This document shows, piece after piece, positions 9,665-20,243 of a DNA stretch of 64,000 bases (its first letter is position 1; each line of letters begins with the position of its first letter). The translations under genes were made by a program, and so were the position numbers. Origin of the DNA: Auriscalpium vulgare. Lineage: Eukaryota; Basidiomycota; Agaricomycetes; Russulales; Auriscalpiaceae. The DNA lies in assembly GCA_019915015.1 (NCBI GenBank), contig JAHBBC010000018.1, positions 620,001 through 684,000 on the forward strand, written 5' to 3'. Under the pieces are notes generated by a model. It had not been told where the DNA came from. It searched no databases and saw only the letters and a list, made by a program, of their open reading frames with translations.

Positions 9665-11947
9665 CTATATGGGGTGGCCTTCCGGCAACGAGTGCAGCGA
9701 ATGAACCAGGGAATTGCCATGGCTGGACTGGATGAGCCTGCGCCGCTTGCTCGAGTGGGAGCCTGTATCCGATGGCGTGTCCGAAGCGTCCGAGATGTAA
9801 GAGCTCGTGCGCTTGGTTCGCGGCTGCCAAGATTCGATCTCAACAGGCTCGCAACCATCGTCGGTGGGCCATCCGTCCTTGGCAAGCCATTGTCCGAATA
9901 TCTTCAGCAAAGCGTCGGATGATTGAAGGGCTTTACGGGCCGCAGCAATTACTTCTTTGCCAACCTTCTTCTCGTCGCGATAAAGAGGAGAAAAAAGTTC
10001 TCTGAGGTCGCGCACAATGTTGGCGCAGGGATCAGGAAGGGCTTCCCGGAATATCTTGTCGGGCAGATTACCGTCTAGGAAAAACGCCATCTTGCCCTTG
10101 CCTCCGACAATGGCTTTGTCTTTTGCGCGAACACTGTAGCCTTCGAAGACCGTGCGCACGTCTTCAGAAACGCCGTCGTTTTCCATGGGGCGATATAGAA
10201 CGAGATTGTACGTCAGGACGTGGACGAAAGATTCCAGGTCGTCGGAGAGTGTGTGCGGCTTGGCTGGGTTGGCGAGCCGCAATCCCGACATAAACTGCCA
10301 TGTCCCCTGTAGTGGCATGAGACATGGCGGCCAAGCAAAGCAGATGATCACTCACAGTGCGCCAGTCTTGTCGCCGACTCTCCTTCTCCCTCTTCCGGAT
10401 GAACTTGCACAAATCCCAGTCGATTAAAATGCCTCTGATGACACCGTCCGCGGTCTTGTAGAAGAGAATGTTCCCCGCGCTGATGTCCCGGTGCAAAACT
10501 TCCGCGAGTTCGTAAGCCTGTGCGTGCGCTGTCATCGGACTTCAGATAGCATATTCAGAGAAGATTCCGAAAGCAATCATACCTTCGACAGCGTCCCTTA
10601 TCGCAGCGCACAGATCGCGGGTGCAACTGAACCTTTTCAGCGCGGTCCCAACGATGCCCAAAACAATCCGATAATGCACATGCGGCAGAAGAGTCTTGGT
10701 GTGGCAAGCCCACCACGCGGTCCTGTACTCGTCTGCCCTTGTACGCTGCGGCAGGTTGTCGCTCAGCACGTCGCCCGCGCATACCAGCGGCGCGAGGTGG
10801 GGGACGCCCTTCTCGTGGAGCAGACGATAGATGTCGCCTTCCTTTTCCAGATCCTCCAGGGCAAGACGCCACGAGTCCTTGAGGTAGACGCACGCACTCG
10901 TCTGCACGTCGTAGGCGATGTACCCAGCGGTAGCGCGGCCGGTGAGCACACGGCTGTGGGTCACGGCGCTGGGAGCGACGAAGAACATGTCGACATTTTG
11001 CACGTCGTCGTGGACGAGGAACTTGTGAAGGACATCCGGCACGCCATCGGGGAAGTGGCCGGAGGCCGTGAGGACGGCGCGAGCGGCCGCGACTTCGGCG
11101 GATGTGGGCACGGTGACAGTCGGATCGCGGCCGCGCTGGGTGGGAGTCATGTGGTTGAAACGCCAGAGGAACTCTGCGAAAAGAGGATTGCCCCGCCACT
11201 CGAATATCTCGGTGACGAAGACACCGCCGCGTTCCCATCGCATGAGGCGCGCTTCGCCCGCGCTGAGGAAGACCGAAAAGGAGCAGGTCCGGAATTGGGA
11301 AGCGTTCTGTGCCAGCGCGTACGAAATCATCTGGCCTCTGGTGCTCGCAGCCAGTTTAGACTTGCCCTCGAAGATACACTCTTTTCGCTCGTCACCAGTA
11401 ACGTCGTCCTTCGGATCCACGAAGGGATCTCCCTTGGCCGGCTTCACTTCGAAGAACAGCTCGACGTCGCGATAGTCGGCTCTGTCCCTGGTCACTTGAG
11501 GCTCGCCAGGCTGAGGACGGATGAAGGCCGAGATGTCAGGCTTTCGAACCTCCTCGTAGTTTTTGTCTCCCTTCGAGGTCGTGTTGACGAAGACCAGGTT
11601 GGGGCAGATTTCACTGGCGTGAACCGCGGCGATCTTACGTGCGTCAGCGGCTGTTGGATGGATGAAGATGGAGCGCTCACAAATTTATTCTCGTAGTCTC
11701 TGCCTTCCATGGCCATGTCGATGGAATTCGCAGGGCGCACACCCGGCGCCGACGGCACGAAATCTTCCAGGAACTGAGCCAAGGGGACTGGTCCGACGAA
11801 CATGTACTGCATGTCGGCGTCGGCCTGTTGATACTTGTGGCCTGCGTCTCCTGTGTTCGGATTGGTAGAGAATGGCTCTGATCCGGAGCGGCCGTGTTTA
11901 ACGGGAGTGCTTTCAGTTGCTTCCTTCAAGTAGGAGAAAGAGGGCAT
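9665..11947 (-). CDS. FunK1-type protein kinase, copy A, 710 aa, four exons
   Basis: Exons 11947-11681, 11633-10583, 10528-10356 and 10306-9665 join in frame; the introns are 47, 54 and 49 nt. FunK1 kinases are a family expanded in multicellular basidiomycetes and are presumed serine/threonine kinases of mostly unknown targets. Visible kinase elements are YLKDSWR at about residues 340-346 (lysine region of the N-lobe), the catalytic loop HRDISAGNIL at 452-461 and IDWDLCK at 475-481, where DWD replaces DFG. Then come GTWQFMSGL (activation-loop/APE-like region) and the FunK1-type block HTLSDDLESFVHVLTYNLVLY. A charged Ser-rich tail with SSKRRRL precedes the end. The first 330 residues are the usual long FunK1 N-terminal extension. 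The tail SLHSLPEGHPI is unique to this copy, because it crosses the array edge at 9691. Confidence 0.88.
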
Positions 11948-12544
11948 GTTGAGCGCAAGCAGATTGAAAGAAGATGGGGGGAAGAGACGGACCTACGCAG
12001 GCTCTCGAGACAGGCTTTTAAGCAGGATTTCCGGCCACAGACCTGGAGGGTGTGGCCGTGCAGGACAATGGAGGTCGGGACTACGGACCCGCGTGCCAAG
12101 CTGAACCGTGAACGCGTGCCAGATTTGCATCACGTGTCCGTCACTGCACACGGCCCGCCCCGCCGTCACGGCAACTCAAGTCTTCATCGTCGCGCTCGAC
12201 GTTGACGTCAACGGCGACTCTATGTCACTCGCTCCTCCGACTCTCATTCCGCGCCCGCTGCTCTTCCCCGCCGCGTTGTTTGGCTCGCGGACGGGCGACA
12301 AACACCGCACACGGCGCGTCCAATCACAGCGCGCGCTGCTGTCGCGTCCAGCAATAAATCGACGTGTATTCTCGTTGCTACAGCCCGCAGGGCCGCAAGC
12401 ACGCCCCCGCACCAAGCCGCGCGCATACAACCCAAGTCCCATGGCCCCCACGCCTTGCCTTCCTCGCCGTCGCGCACTCCCGCTCCCTCGTCTCTGCCCG
12501 CATCGACGCACTGACCGGTGGTCCTGCTCCTCGCCGAAGAATCG

Positions 12545-13640
12545 CCTGTCAACAAGCTGGCTGCCTGTCGATGCCGCCCACCGCCGCTCTCGACGAAGCG
12601 CACCCCCATCTGCGCAGCGCCGTCGTCCCCGTCCTGCACAAGCGTCCCCTGCGCATCAGATGGCACGGTGCCGACGGGAACGTGTGAGCACGACGCATAT
12701 CCCTATCCATGGCCGAAAAAACTCATCTCCCGTCCGATAGCAGTTGCGCCCGCGCCGTCATCAACTTGCCTGTCGATGCCTCTCGACGAAAGACGCCGCC
12801 ATTGCGCAGCGCCGTCGGCCGCCGGCGCGCTCGCATGAATCGGCCGGTGCCCTCTCGACGCGCCGCCCTCCGTCTTGCGCGCGCAACAACTTCCTGTGCA
12901 ACGTCGGCACGCGACCTCGACACGCATGATGATGGCTTACCTCGCACGGCACAACGACGCGCTGCGTGCCGCCCGCAGACCCCGCTGTCGCTCGCGTTCG
13001 CACCCTGCGAGACAAGACGACGTGTGCGACGCGTGCGACGCGGCCTGGGTCCCTCTCGACACGAACAGCGCTGTGCGCGGCACGCCCTGCAGCGTCCACT
13101 TCAACGTCAGCATTCGAGCCCGACGGCTGCGATAATGACTCACCACAAATCCGCGTGGTATGCGGCGCCGACCCGCTCTATTCGCACGCAGCCGACCGCC
13201 TTCAACACGACGCAGCTGCGCCCGGGCCGACGGTTACCGTCGTCAAGATGGCTGCCTGTCGATGCAGCGCACCTCTCGACGAGGCACATCGCCATCTGCA
13301 CAGCGCCGCGCCGTCCTGCACAAGCTCACCACGGCGTCAGCTCACCTCAGAAGCACGCCGACGACAAACGGACATACCTCACGCGCGCGCACCCGTCCCC
13401 GTGACGAACACGCTGCACCGCCGACCGCGTCATCTCCATTCCCCGGACGGCGCAGTGGGCTTGACCGAGAGCAGCGGAGCCGCCCGTTTCTTGGCCGCCG
13501 CAGGCTCGCACAGCCCTTCTCGACGAAGAGCGCCGTCCGTGCTCCGCGCTGCGTGCCGCTGCTTGCAACCAGCATCCTGTCCAACGTCAGCTCTCGACTC
13601 GACAACTACGACAAGAGCTTACCTCACAAGGAAGTCCGCT
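12545..13640 (-). repeat. Degenerate exon-intron repeats within S1 (about five units)
   Basis: On the minus strand a motif of the type GACGGCGCTGCGCAGATGG, followed by TTCGTCGAGAGG and often CATCGACAGGCA, recurs after acceptor-like sites at 12634, 12894, 13099, 13316 and 13577. Introns ending at three of these sites close with related sequences (GCCGACGTTGCACAG, GCTGACGTTGAAG, GCTGACGTTGGACAG). Spacing is roughly 200-260 bp. The same array is present in the other spacers from about 30,488, 48,415 and 61,000. Confidence 0.45.
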
Positions 13641-15648
13641 CGATATGCAACGCGCTCGCCCGGCGTCCAGCGCCTCGCGCTGACCCTGCCGGCCTCGCAC
13701 GCTGCGAGGGAAGACGAGGCGCGCCAACACCCGCGCATCTCGTGCACCGTCGGACCACACGACGTCCTGGGGACCGGATCAGTGAGTACTTGCATGTGTA
13801 CTGCTTTCACCGTGCTTGACTGACCGCAGCGTCCGCAGCGATCCTGCGCCCTGGCATGAAAGTTCCGTCAGCATCGGCCCTCGCGCAGCAAGCTGAGGAC
13901 GTCCCTACCTGAAGCAGCACGACGCGCATACTCAAGCCTCGGGTCCTTGAGCTAAACAGTGAGTACTCACCCATATGTTCTTCGACAATGCCCGTTACTC
14001 ACGGCGCCCGCGCGTGCCAGCGTCCTGCTCAAAACCACGACGACATCAGATTCACGGCCTCAAGAAGGACCAGGACGAGATGCGTACCTTATGCAGACGC
14101 AAGCCCTGCGCCAGGAAGAACATCGAGCACCCAGCGCGGCACGCACCGTCGACGCTGGAACGGCACGCTGGCGTGTTGTTGACGAGCTGCGCGACCATGA
14201 GCGGGATCCGCACAGTGAAGGGTTCGACCGGGCCTGGACAATGCGCACATCGAGCCCATGGAGTCTGGGCAAAGTAGGTAGAGTCATAATGTCTCCTTGT
14301 GCGAAATATAGCAACGACGTACCGCCGTCTTCGTGCAGAGCGAGCGAGTGCGCATGGCGCTGTCGAATCCTGGATGAAAATGCGAAGGCTCATGAGTAAG
14401 GCGCCGGTCTAGCGCATGGGCATTCCTGCACGCGCAGCCCACTCACCTTTGTCCGCGTGTATGGCTCACGTTATGGCTACAGACAGAACATCAAAGCCAA
14501 TTCCCGACAAGCAAGAAAGCAAACGTACCTCTCAGCTGTAGCCTCGATACGGAACGATGGAACATGCAAGCGAGTGCCTCCGCCATCTGCGCCCGGCCAA
14601 CAGCTCATCAGCAGACTATCTGGCATGAAGATCGTGCTGGACGGACCTCACCCTCGACGGACGCATTGTCAACGCCGCACAACGAGCACGCCTGGCGCAG
14701 CAACGCCGGGCCGAGCGCTGGGCACGGATCCTCTCGATACGACGCAGCCTGGACGGGCGGCTGTGAGCGACGTGAGCGCGGGAGAGCAGTGGAACCGACG
14801 CGCCTGTTGCCGGTGATATGTGCGCTGGGGCTCCTGTACGACATCGCACGTCGAGCGGTGGCTCGCGTAGCCACAGAGTCTAGTCAGAACGGTCAGCCCG
14901 ACGTATTTTAAAAATACAGGAGCGACCCACTGATGCACAGCGCTGGTAGTTCATGAGTGCGGCCTGCCCATGACGCCAGCTTACCCACGTCCGCAGCGCA
15001 CCTACCTCAATGGCGGTCCTTGCGCAACAAACGCGCCGTCGTCCTGAGAGGCACGAGCGGCCTAGTCAGCTCTCTAGGATGTGTCGAGAAGACAAAGACA
15101 TACCGGAGTCGGCCGCAGCGAGCCGCGGCGCATCCTAATGCTGCTGGCCAAACAGTTATGCAACGGATTGCACGGGACAATGACGCCGGTGCGCGCCAGC
15201 ATCACCACGCAAACAACTCACCTGTGACCACTGATGACATGTGCCGAGACCTCCAAAGAGGTTCGTCGCCCGTTAGAACATGTCTGAAGAGCTTTCGTCC
15301 ATCAGCAAACCCTCAAGTACGGCGCCACAGCGTCCACGCACCGTCAGCGGTCGAGGGCAGCCTCCCCAGCACACGCCGGTGCGAGGCAACGCCGTCCACG
15401 GGGGTGTCTGACAGCACGATACAGTCAGCCGGTGCGCTGCTCACCGCAGATATAATACGAATTGACGTACCGGGTGCGGTCTTGCGGCAGCGAGCTGGCA
15501 ACAAATAACGCCGCCTGGTCAGCGAGAGACGGCGGAGAAACCAACCCATCTACGTTGTGCGGCGGACATGGCGAACGGGACCTGGTGAACAATTGATACG
15601 AACGTGTCGCGGCGAACGGCAACAACTGCGCACCAACATTGGACCATG
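12545..15648 (-). CDS. S1 in spacer 1: candidate intron-rich minus-strand gene, function unknown
   Basis: At least 13 GT-AG intron candidates of 42-78 nt lie on the minus strand, among them 15470-15408, 15221-15144, 15103-15062, 14528-14477, 14322-14265, 14087-14025, 13622-13577, 13377-13316, 13143-13099 and 12940-12894. Several have a CTGAC branch-like motif close to the acceptor. The proposed start (ATG at 15648, reading MVQCWCAVVAVRRD) lies about 95 bp below TATAAATA and a CT-rich tract, a common fungal promoter layout. The 177-nt exon 14264-14088 is open in phase (PFTVRIPLMVAQLVNNTP). The 3' part consists of a degenerate repeated exon. I could not join all exons in one frame and recognise no domain. 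GC-rich DNA gives some such signals by chance, so this is a hypothesis; it could also be non-coding or decayed. Confidence 0.3.
14557..14766 (+). pseudogene. Short plus-strand coding remnant with internal TGA
   Basis: A 70-codon frame starts MEHASECLRHLRPANSSS, meets TGA at 14626 and continues as DGRIVNAAQRARLAQQRRAE and RWARILSIRRSLDGRL to a stop. The helical, Arg/Gln-rich second half is protein-like. It overlaps the S1 locus on the other strand, so at most one of the two is real coding sequence. Repeated at about 32,500 and 50,420 and at about 63,011. Confidence 0.25.
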
Positions 15649-15742
15649 CCGTCGTCGAGAGCAGCGCGTGGGAGAGGGAGTGGGGAGATGAGGGAGGCAG
15701 AGAGTTCGCGCGGGCGCGTGAGGAAGACGTCGCCCGGGGCAG

Positions 15743-15750
15743 TATTTATA
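15743..15750 (-). promoter_or_regulatory. TATA box candidate upstream of S1
   Basis: TATAAATA on the minus strand, followed in the minus direction by a CT-rich tract and then an ATG at 15648. The same element occurs at about 33,686-33,693 and 51,605-51,612 in the next two spacers. Confidence 0.35.
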
Positions 15751-17031
15751 CATCGTGCGGCGTGCGCACGGGCCCCGCACTTCGTACAATGAGTCAGTCC
15801 GGCCTTCGCGCGACGGTCAGGAGCGGCCGCCGAAGGTGACAGGAAGCGTGCTAGATGAATATCATTCAATTAGTGTGGACGCAAGCGTCGCAAAGGCGGT
15901 GTGACAGGGCGGAGGGTGCGAGGCACGCGGATGCCGGGTGACGGGGATGTTGGCCACAGGAATTGCGCGGTGCGTTCTCCTGGAGAGAGAGCTCAGCGCA
16001 GGATGTGCCCGAGCAGCGAGCGGCGGTGGGCCGTCGGTCGAACAGGACAGAAAGAGAGGATGAGCAACGGCACAGAGGGATCGACCTGCGCAGCGGCCGA
16101 GGCGATGTCTCGACTGCTGAAGGACACTAAAATAAACGGGGAAGCGGCGGCGGAGACAGCTATTTTCAAAGGCGGCAAAGACAGCGTTCCCCGCCGCCCA
16201 TACGTACCGCGCGCACAAGACTGTGCTCGAACAAAATATTCTGCTCAGAAATGCCAGGACCGAGCGCTGTTGAAGACGCATGCCTCGATAGGCAGCGCAG
16301 GTCGAGCGTGTCGTACCTTTACCTGTCGCCGTCGCGAAAAGCGTCTGTCCAGCTTCCCGGGACGGCAGTTCAATGATGTCGTGAGCCGGTCGCAAGAAGG
16401 ATGATCGAGCAGAAGTGGCGACGCGTACCCGCGAGTCAGCACGCGAGATGTTTCGTCTTGGCAGCCGGCGCTGGATCCGAGCATTGATAGAACAAAGACG
16501 GCAGCGCGTCCAGCCTGCCTCCAGTCGTGTACATTGTGAGTCCGAACGAGCTGGAAATTACAAGTCAACAAAGCCCGGAGGCATGCAGCACACAGCGGAG
16601 GAACTTGGGTCACTTGCATGTCTTGCGGCGGAATTGGTTCGCGTACATCGTAATTCAATTCAAGTAGTTGTCAGGGACGCGAGCGAGCAAAAATGACAGC
16701 GACAGGCCGAAAGTCGGTGGCCGTGATCACGCCGACTGTGTGGGCTGCTGCTGCTCAGCGCGAATCACTCCGTGTGGGATCGCGCCGTCTTCCCACAAAA
16801 TACAGCAACGAGTTCCATTGCTCAACTTGAAAGTGCTACACAAGGGCTTGTGTGTACTACAGAGACTGTAGATCGAGTCTGGAAAAAATGATGCTGAGCT
16901 GAGAGGCGAGCGTATGGCCAAAGCAAGCGAGATTGCACGATCGTCGCGGGAGAGCCATATGGAGGGAGCAAGACGCCGCGCCGATTGCGCCTCGTGCACA
17001 CAGCCCGCCGCCCAAGGTTCAAGTTGAACAG

Positions 17032-17791
17032 CTGCCGCCTATCCGTCGTTCGTCCCCGAAGTGCACGAGCTCCTGAGCCCTCGAGAGCAGAAATGGCTTC
17101 AACACATAGAGGTAGGGTTCTCACAGACGCAACGTGAAGCCTGCCTGACCAGTGGGAGCAGATGATGTTGCCGCGGCGAGCACACAGCGGGGCTACGTCA
17201 AGCAACGCAGCAAGTTGAGGAAGATCATGATAGACCAGATCCGTGAGTGCGAGGCCGCATTCAGAGTCTATGTTCTGACCGCGCGGGCTAGGCGAGGTCT
17301 CAGGAATCTCGACCGCGCGTCCGAGCTGGAAGCCAGACGGGTACATACGCAACGTCGTCGAGAGGTACAGCGTGACGATCGTCGGCTGGCCGTGGTGGAT
17401 CATACCCTTCCGCAATCTGAGCGACCTCGGCAGCGCGCAGGACACGTTCAACACGCTGCTGCTCGGCTGGCGGGAGGGCTCGATCCGTTTCGTCCGTCTC
17501 TCCCCAGATGAGGCAAAGGACGAAGCGGAGCGCCTCCGCGCACAGCTAGCAGCAGTGGGCCATGTGCCTGCGGTGCGTGCAAAACGGTCGGACGCCGGGT
17601 TCTTGAGGCTCGAAGGGAAGAGGGTGAAGGGACGCCGGGTCAAGACGTTCCGAGCGACGCGGGCGCACGAGATGGTGGAGTCTGACGAGGAGGCTGAGCG
17701 CAGAGATGGGAAGCGAGAGGTGATGCGGCCGCGCAATGTGGAGGAGGCCATCTCCGGGATGAAGCTCCTGGTTCGTAGTGTAGATCTGTGA
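17032..17791 (+). CDS. S2 in spacer 1: multi-exon gene of unknown family (5' end not placed)
   Basis: Exons 17032-17111, 17188-17242 and 17304-17791 join in frame. They read SFVPEVHELLSPREQKWLQH, then GYVKQRSKLRKIMIDQI, then PSWKPDGYIRNVVERYSV, TIVGWPWWIIPFRNLSDLGS and FNTLLLGWREGSIRFVRLSP. A basic, acidic-patched tail follows (AKRSDAGF, RRVKTF, ESDEEAERRD), and the stop is at 17789. The order of an aromatic GWPWWIIPF core and an acidic/basic tail is strongly protein-like. I have the impression of similar uncharacterised agaricomycete proteins but cannot confirm it here. A nearer acceptor at 17152 would give WEQMMLPRRAHSG and then hit a stop, so an alternative reading is a frameshifted pseudogene. 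An upstream acceptor at about 17031 implies further 5' exons. Confidence 0.5.
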
Positions 17792-18193
17792 GCATGCGGA
17801 ATGAGCGACCAGAGCAACGTCTGAGACTCACCGGATGTTTGAGCCTGGACGAACGGAACGCGGGCGGTTTTGGCGGCAGTGCGAGACTCAATGAAGAATG
17901 CCGGGGCCCGTGCTACAGGATAGCACGATAGTCGAGTGGTTATGCACGCGCGGGCTTGCGGGGGCGAGCGGGGGCGAGCGGATGGGTGGTTCAAGACAGA
18001 GGAGAGGCGAATGATGGCAGGATGGCAGCTGGGCGAGCGGCAGCTGTCCGAGTGCCGATCTTCGTGTGTCGTGTCGCAATTTCACAGCAAAGCGCTGTGA
18101 CGTCGCAGGGATATATATTGCCTGGCGAGGGAGGGTTGCGGTGTCGGGCGAGTGGGCGTTGTCGAGCAAGTGGGCAGGTCGCGATGGAGGTGG

Positions 18194-18241
18194 TGAACAG
18201 AGTCAGAGTCGACGCGGCGAACAGAGTCAGAGTCAACGCGG
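18194..18241 (+). repeat. Two tandem 24-bp direct repeats
   Basis: The core GAACAGAGTCAGAGTC occurs twice in tandem with two mismatches over 24 bp. Present in every full spacer (also about 36,137 and 54,055). Confidence 0.7.
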
Positions 18242-18786
18242 CGGCGCGTCGAGGCAAAATTCTCACCGTGACATTGACAAGCCACTCGCGCCGCAGAGTC
18301 GTCTGGCTCCCTCTCTGCGCACGCATGTCATCCCGCCATGTATACAGGGATGAAGGAGCTCACCTGAGCCATAGCTACGGCTGCTGAATATCTCCCTCGT
18401 AGATCTCGCATGGCGGCAAAACCGGGTCCGTAATCACGCGCTGCACCCTTGATGGAATATTCGCTTGCTGTAAGTGTTTCACAGTAAGGAAAATTTATTG
18501 TGCTTGGTGAAGAGGATAGCCGACGCCAGTTCAGTGCCTTGAACTGTCATCGGCAATCCCCTTCCCCAAGCACAGTTCAGTCACTGACCTTGACTAGTCT
18601 TGCCGACGCACCCCAGAAAATTGGGTGTCAACTCTTCTTTCCTCCCACCACCATCGTCGTCGAATGCACCGTCGGCGTCCTCAACACCTTCCCCATTATC
18701 TGGTGACCGATATCTGTGAGTCAATATATTCTTGGACAAGCTGAAAACACCTAGCTGATTCAAGAGCTGATTTCTCTGATTTTCAG

Positions 18787-20243
18787 AATTTCATTGCGTG
18801 TTTGCAAGCCTCGTCGTCGTCGGTCGACGTCTTTGACAACACTCAGCGCCGCATTGGGCAAGAGTTCCCACCGTGGCGGGCGCGCCAACCCCGACCATCA
18901 CCATCACCATCGTCGCAACGGCTGCTCATGCAGCTTGGTGAGTATTGCTTGCCTGAACTTGCTCAATCATCCAGCTGACACTGCATGCTCTCATTTGCAT
19001 AGTTGTCCGAACCAACGCCGCGCGCAGCGCCGGGCGGTCTTCCGCGCCTGTGTCCATCCGGCCGGCGCGTCCGCCTCGATTACGACCGACACCTCCTCCA
19101 TCGACTGCAAGCGCCGGGCAAGAAAACGTCCCATTGCAAGTCAACTCTGCGGCCAACTGAGCGACCGCACGAAGTCGAGCGCCGGCTAGCACGTGGCTGG
19201 TGCATCTGTCCGGTGAGTTCTGTCTGCGTCGCTGGCGCTCTGGTTTTGCTCATATTCTTGTTCATAGTGCTCAAGATGACGTACCGGACGCTTTTCGCGG
19301 GCACGCGCGTCGAAAACAGCCGGTGCTGAAAACGAGTCCCGGAGATGCCCAGGTATACATTCTTTTAAACTTCGCAGGTTGCAGACATTGACGTGTCGCC
19401 ACAGCCATTTTCCAGACCTCCCAGCACGAGCTTTTGTGGCCCACGTCTCGCGGCCGAGGTTTCCCAAGCGGCGTCCAGGTCATCAACATCTCAGTCGATC
19501 GCGACAGGTCGGCAGGTGAGCACCGCGCTAGCCTCTCGCGTCCTGCGATTGGCTCACCTCATCACCTCCTAGGTCACGCAGCGCCGGCACGCTCTTCGTT
19601 AAGCGTCACGGCTCGCGCCTCTGGGCATCACTGCGCTGGAGCGCGCGACAGACACACGGCGACTCTGCGGCCGGTCCAGATATTAAGCCGTTTTCCGGCG
19701 CCAAGAGTCTCGCGGCCGAGGGTTTCAAGCGGCGATCGGCAGGTCAGCAATGCGCTATGCAGTCCCTTGCGTTGGAATCTGATGATTGATTTTCCAGCCT
19801 CCTCCGACCCGCGATGTGGGCCGCGATGCAGCCATTCCAGGACGATGTGGACAGCGTGAGGGAGCGCGCCAGGCGATGCCTCGCAGCACAGACGAGAGAA
19901 GCTGACATTATCCTGCGAAGACGTCGACTATCCAGGATGCCCGCCACCGTGCATGTTTTGAGCTATGGCGCGGGCGGTGGACGCGGTCTACCATTTTTCA
20001 GCACGGGCGGCGGCGAGGCGACGAAGATAGCCCCACCCTGTGGCTGCGATCTGCCTGGTACACCCGTTGTGAGTTGCATCTTGCGTGCACAGCTAGGCAG
20101 ACACTCAACTCTTGCAGGATCTGGCGCATGTCGACTCTGGACACCGCGCAGCATCTCCGGAGGTCGCCGCCGAGACGTCTGCGGGGATCGTCGTCCGTCG
20201 TGCTATGGCTTTCCCGCCGCAAGCCAACCTCGTCAAAATGTGA
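18787..20243 (+). pseudogene. S3 in spacer 1: decayed plus-strand multi-exon gene
   Basis: Seven exon-like blocks (18787-18937, 19003-19212, 19268-19352, 19405-19515, 19573-19742, 19798-20068, 20118-20243) are separated by regular GT-AG introns of 49-65 nt. Three junctions join in frame: LLMQL to VVRTNAARSAG; TSPGDAQ to PFSRPPSTSF; GTPV to DLAHVDSGHRAAS. The last two blocks make a 126-aa open frame from the ATG at 19814 (MWAAMQPFQDDVDSVRERAR) to the stop at 20241. Other junctions do not keep phase, and an in-frame TGA sits at 19158. Two blocks share a related segment (LAAEVSQAASR and LAAEGFKRRSA), suggesting an internal exon duplication. No domain recognised. Confidence 0.4.

Noticed and set aside
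10491..11696. A 401-codon plus-strand ORF opposite FunK1 (repeated in every unit)
   Set aside because: It is the antisense shadow of the kinase exons. The minus strand has the kinase motifs and splice sites.
12108..13823. Several overlapping 200-285-codon plus-strand ORFs at the start of each spacer
   Set aside because: All three plus frames are open because of the base composition. They have no domains or start context, and better splice signals lie on the other strand.
14903..14917. A/T-rich near-palindrome GTATTTTAAAAATAC as a possible terminator or binding site
   Set aside because: Imperfect, isolated and without context. Not enough to support a function.
17929..17997. A-box-like (TAGTCGAGTGG) and B-box-like (GGTTCAAGAC) pair suggesting a tRNA or SINE
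   Set aside because: The flanks do not form an acceptor stem or T-arm, and the spacing is filled by a GC-rich direct repeat. No cloverleaf can be drawn.
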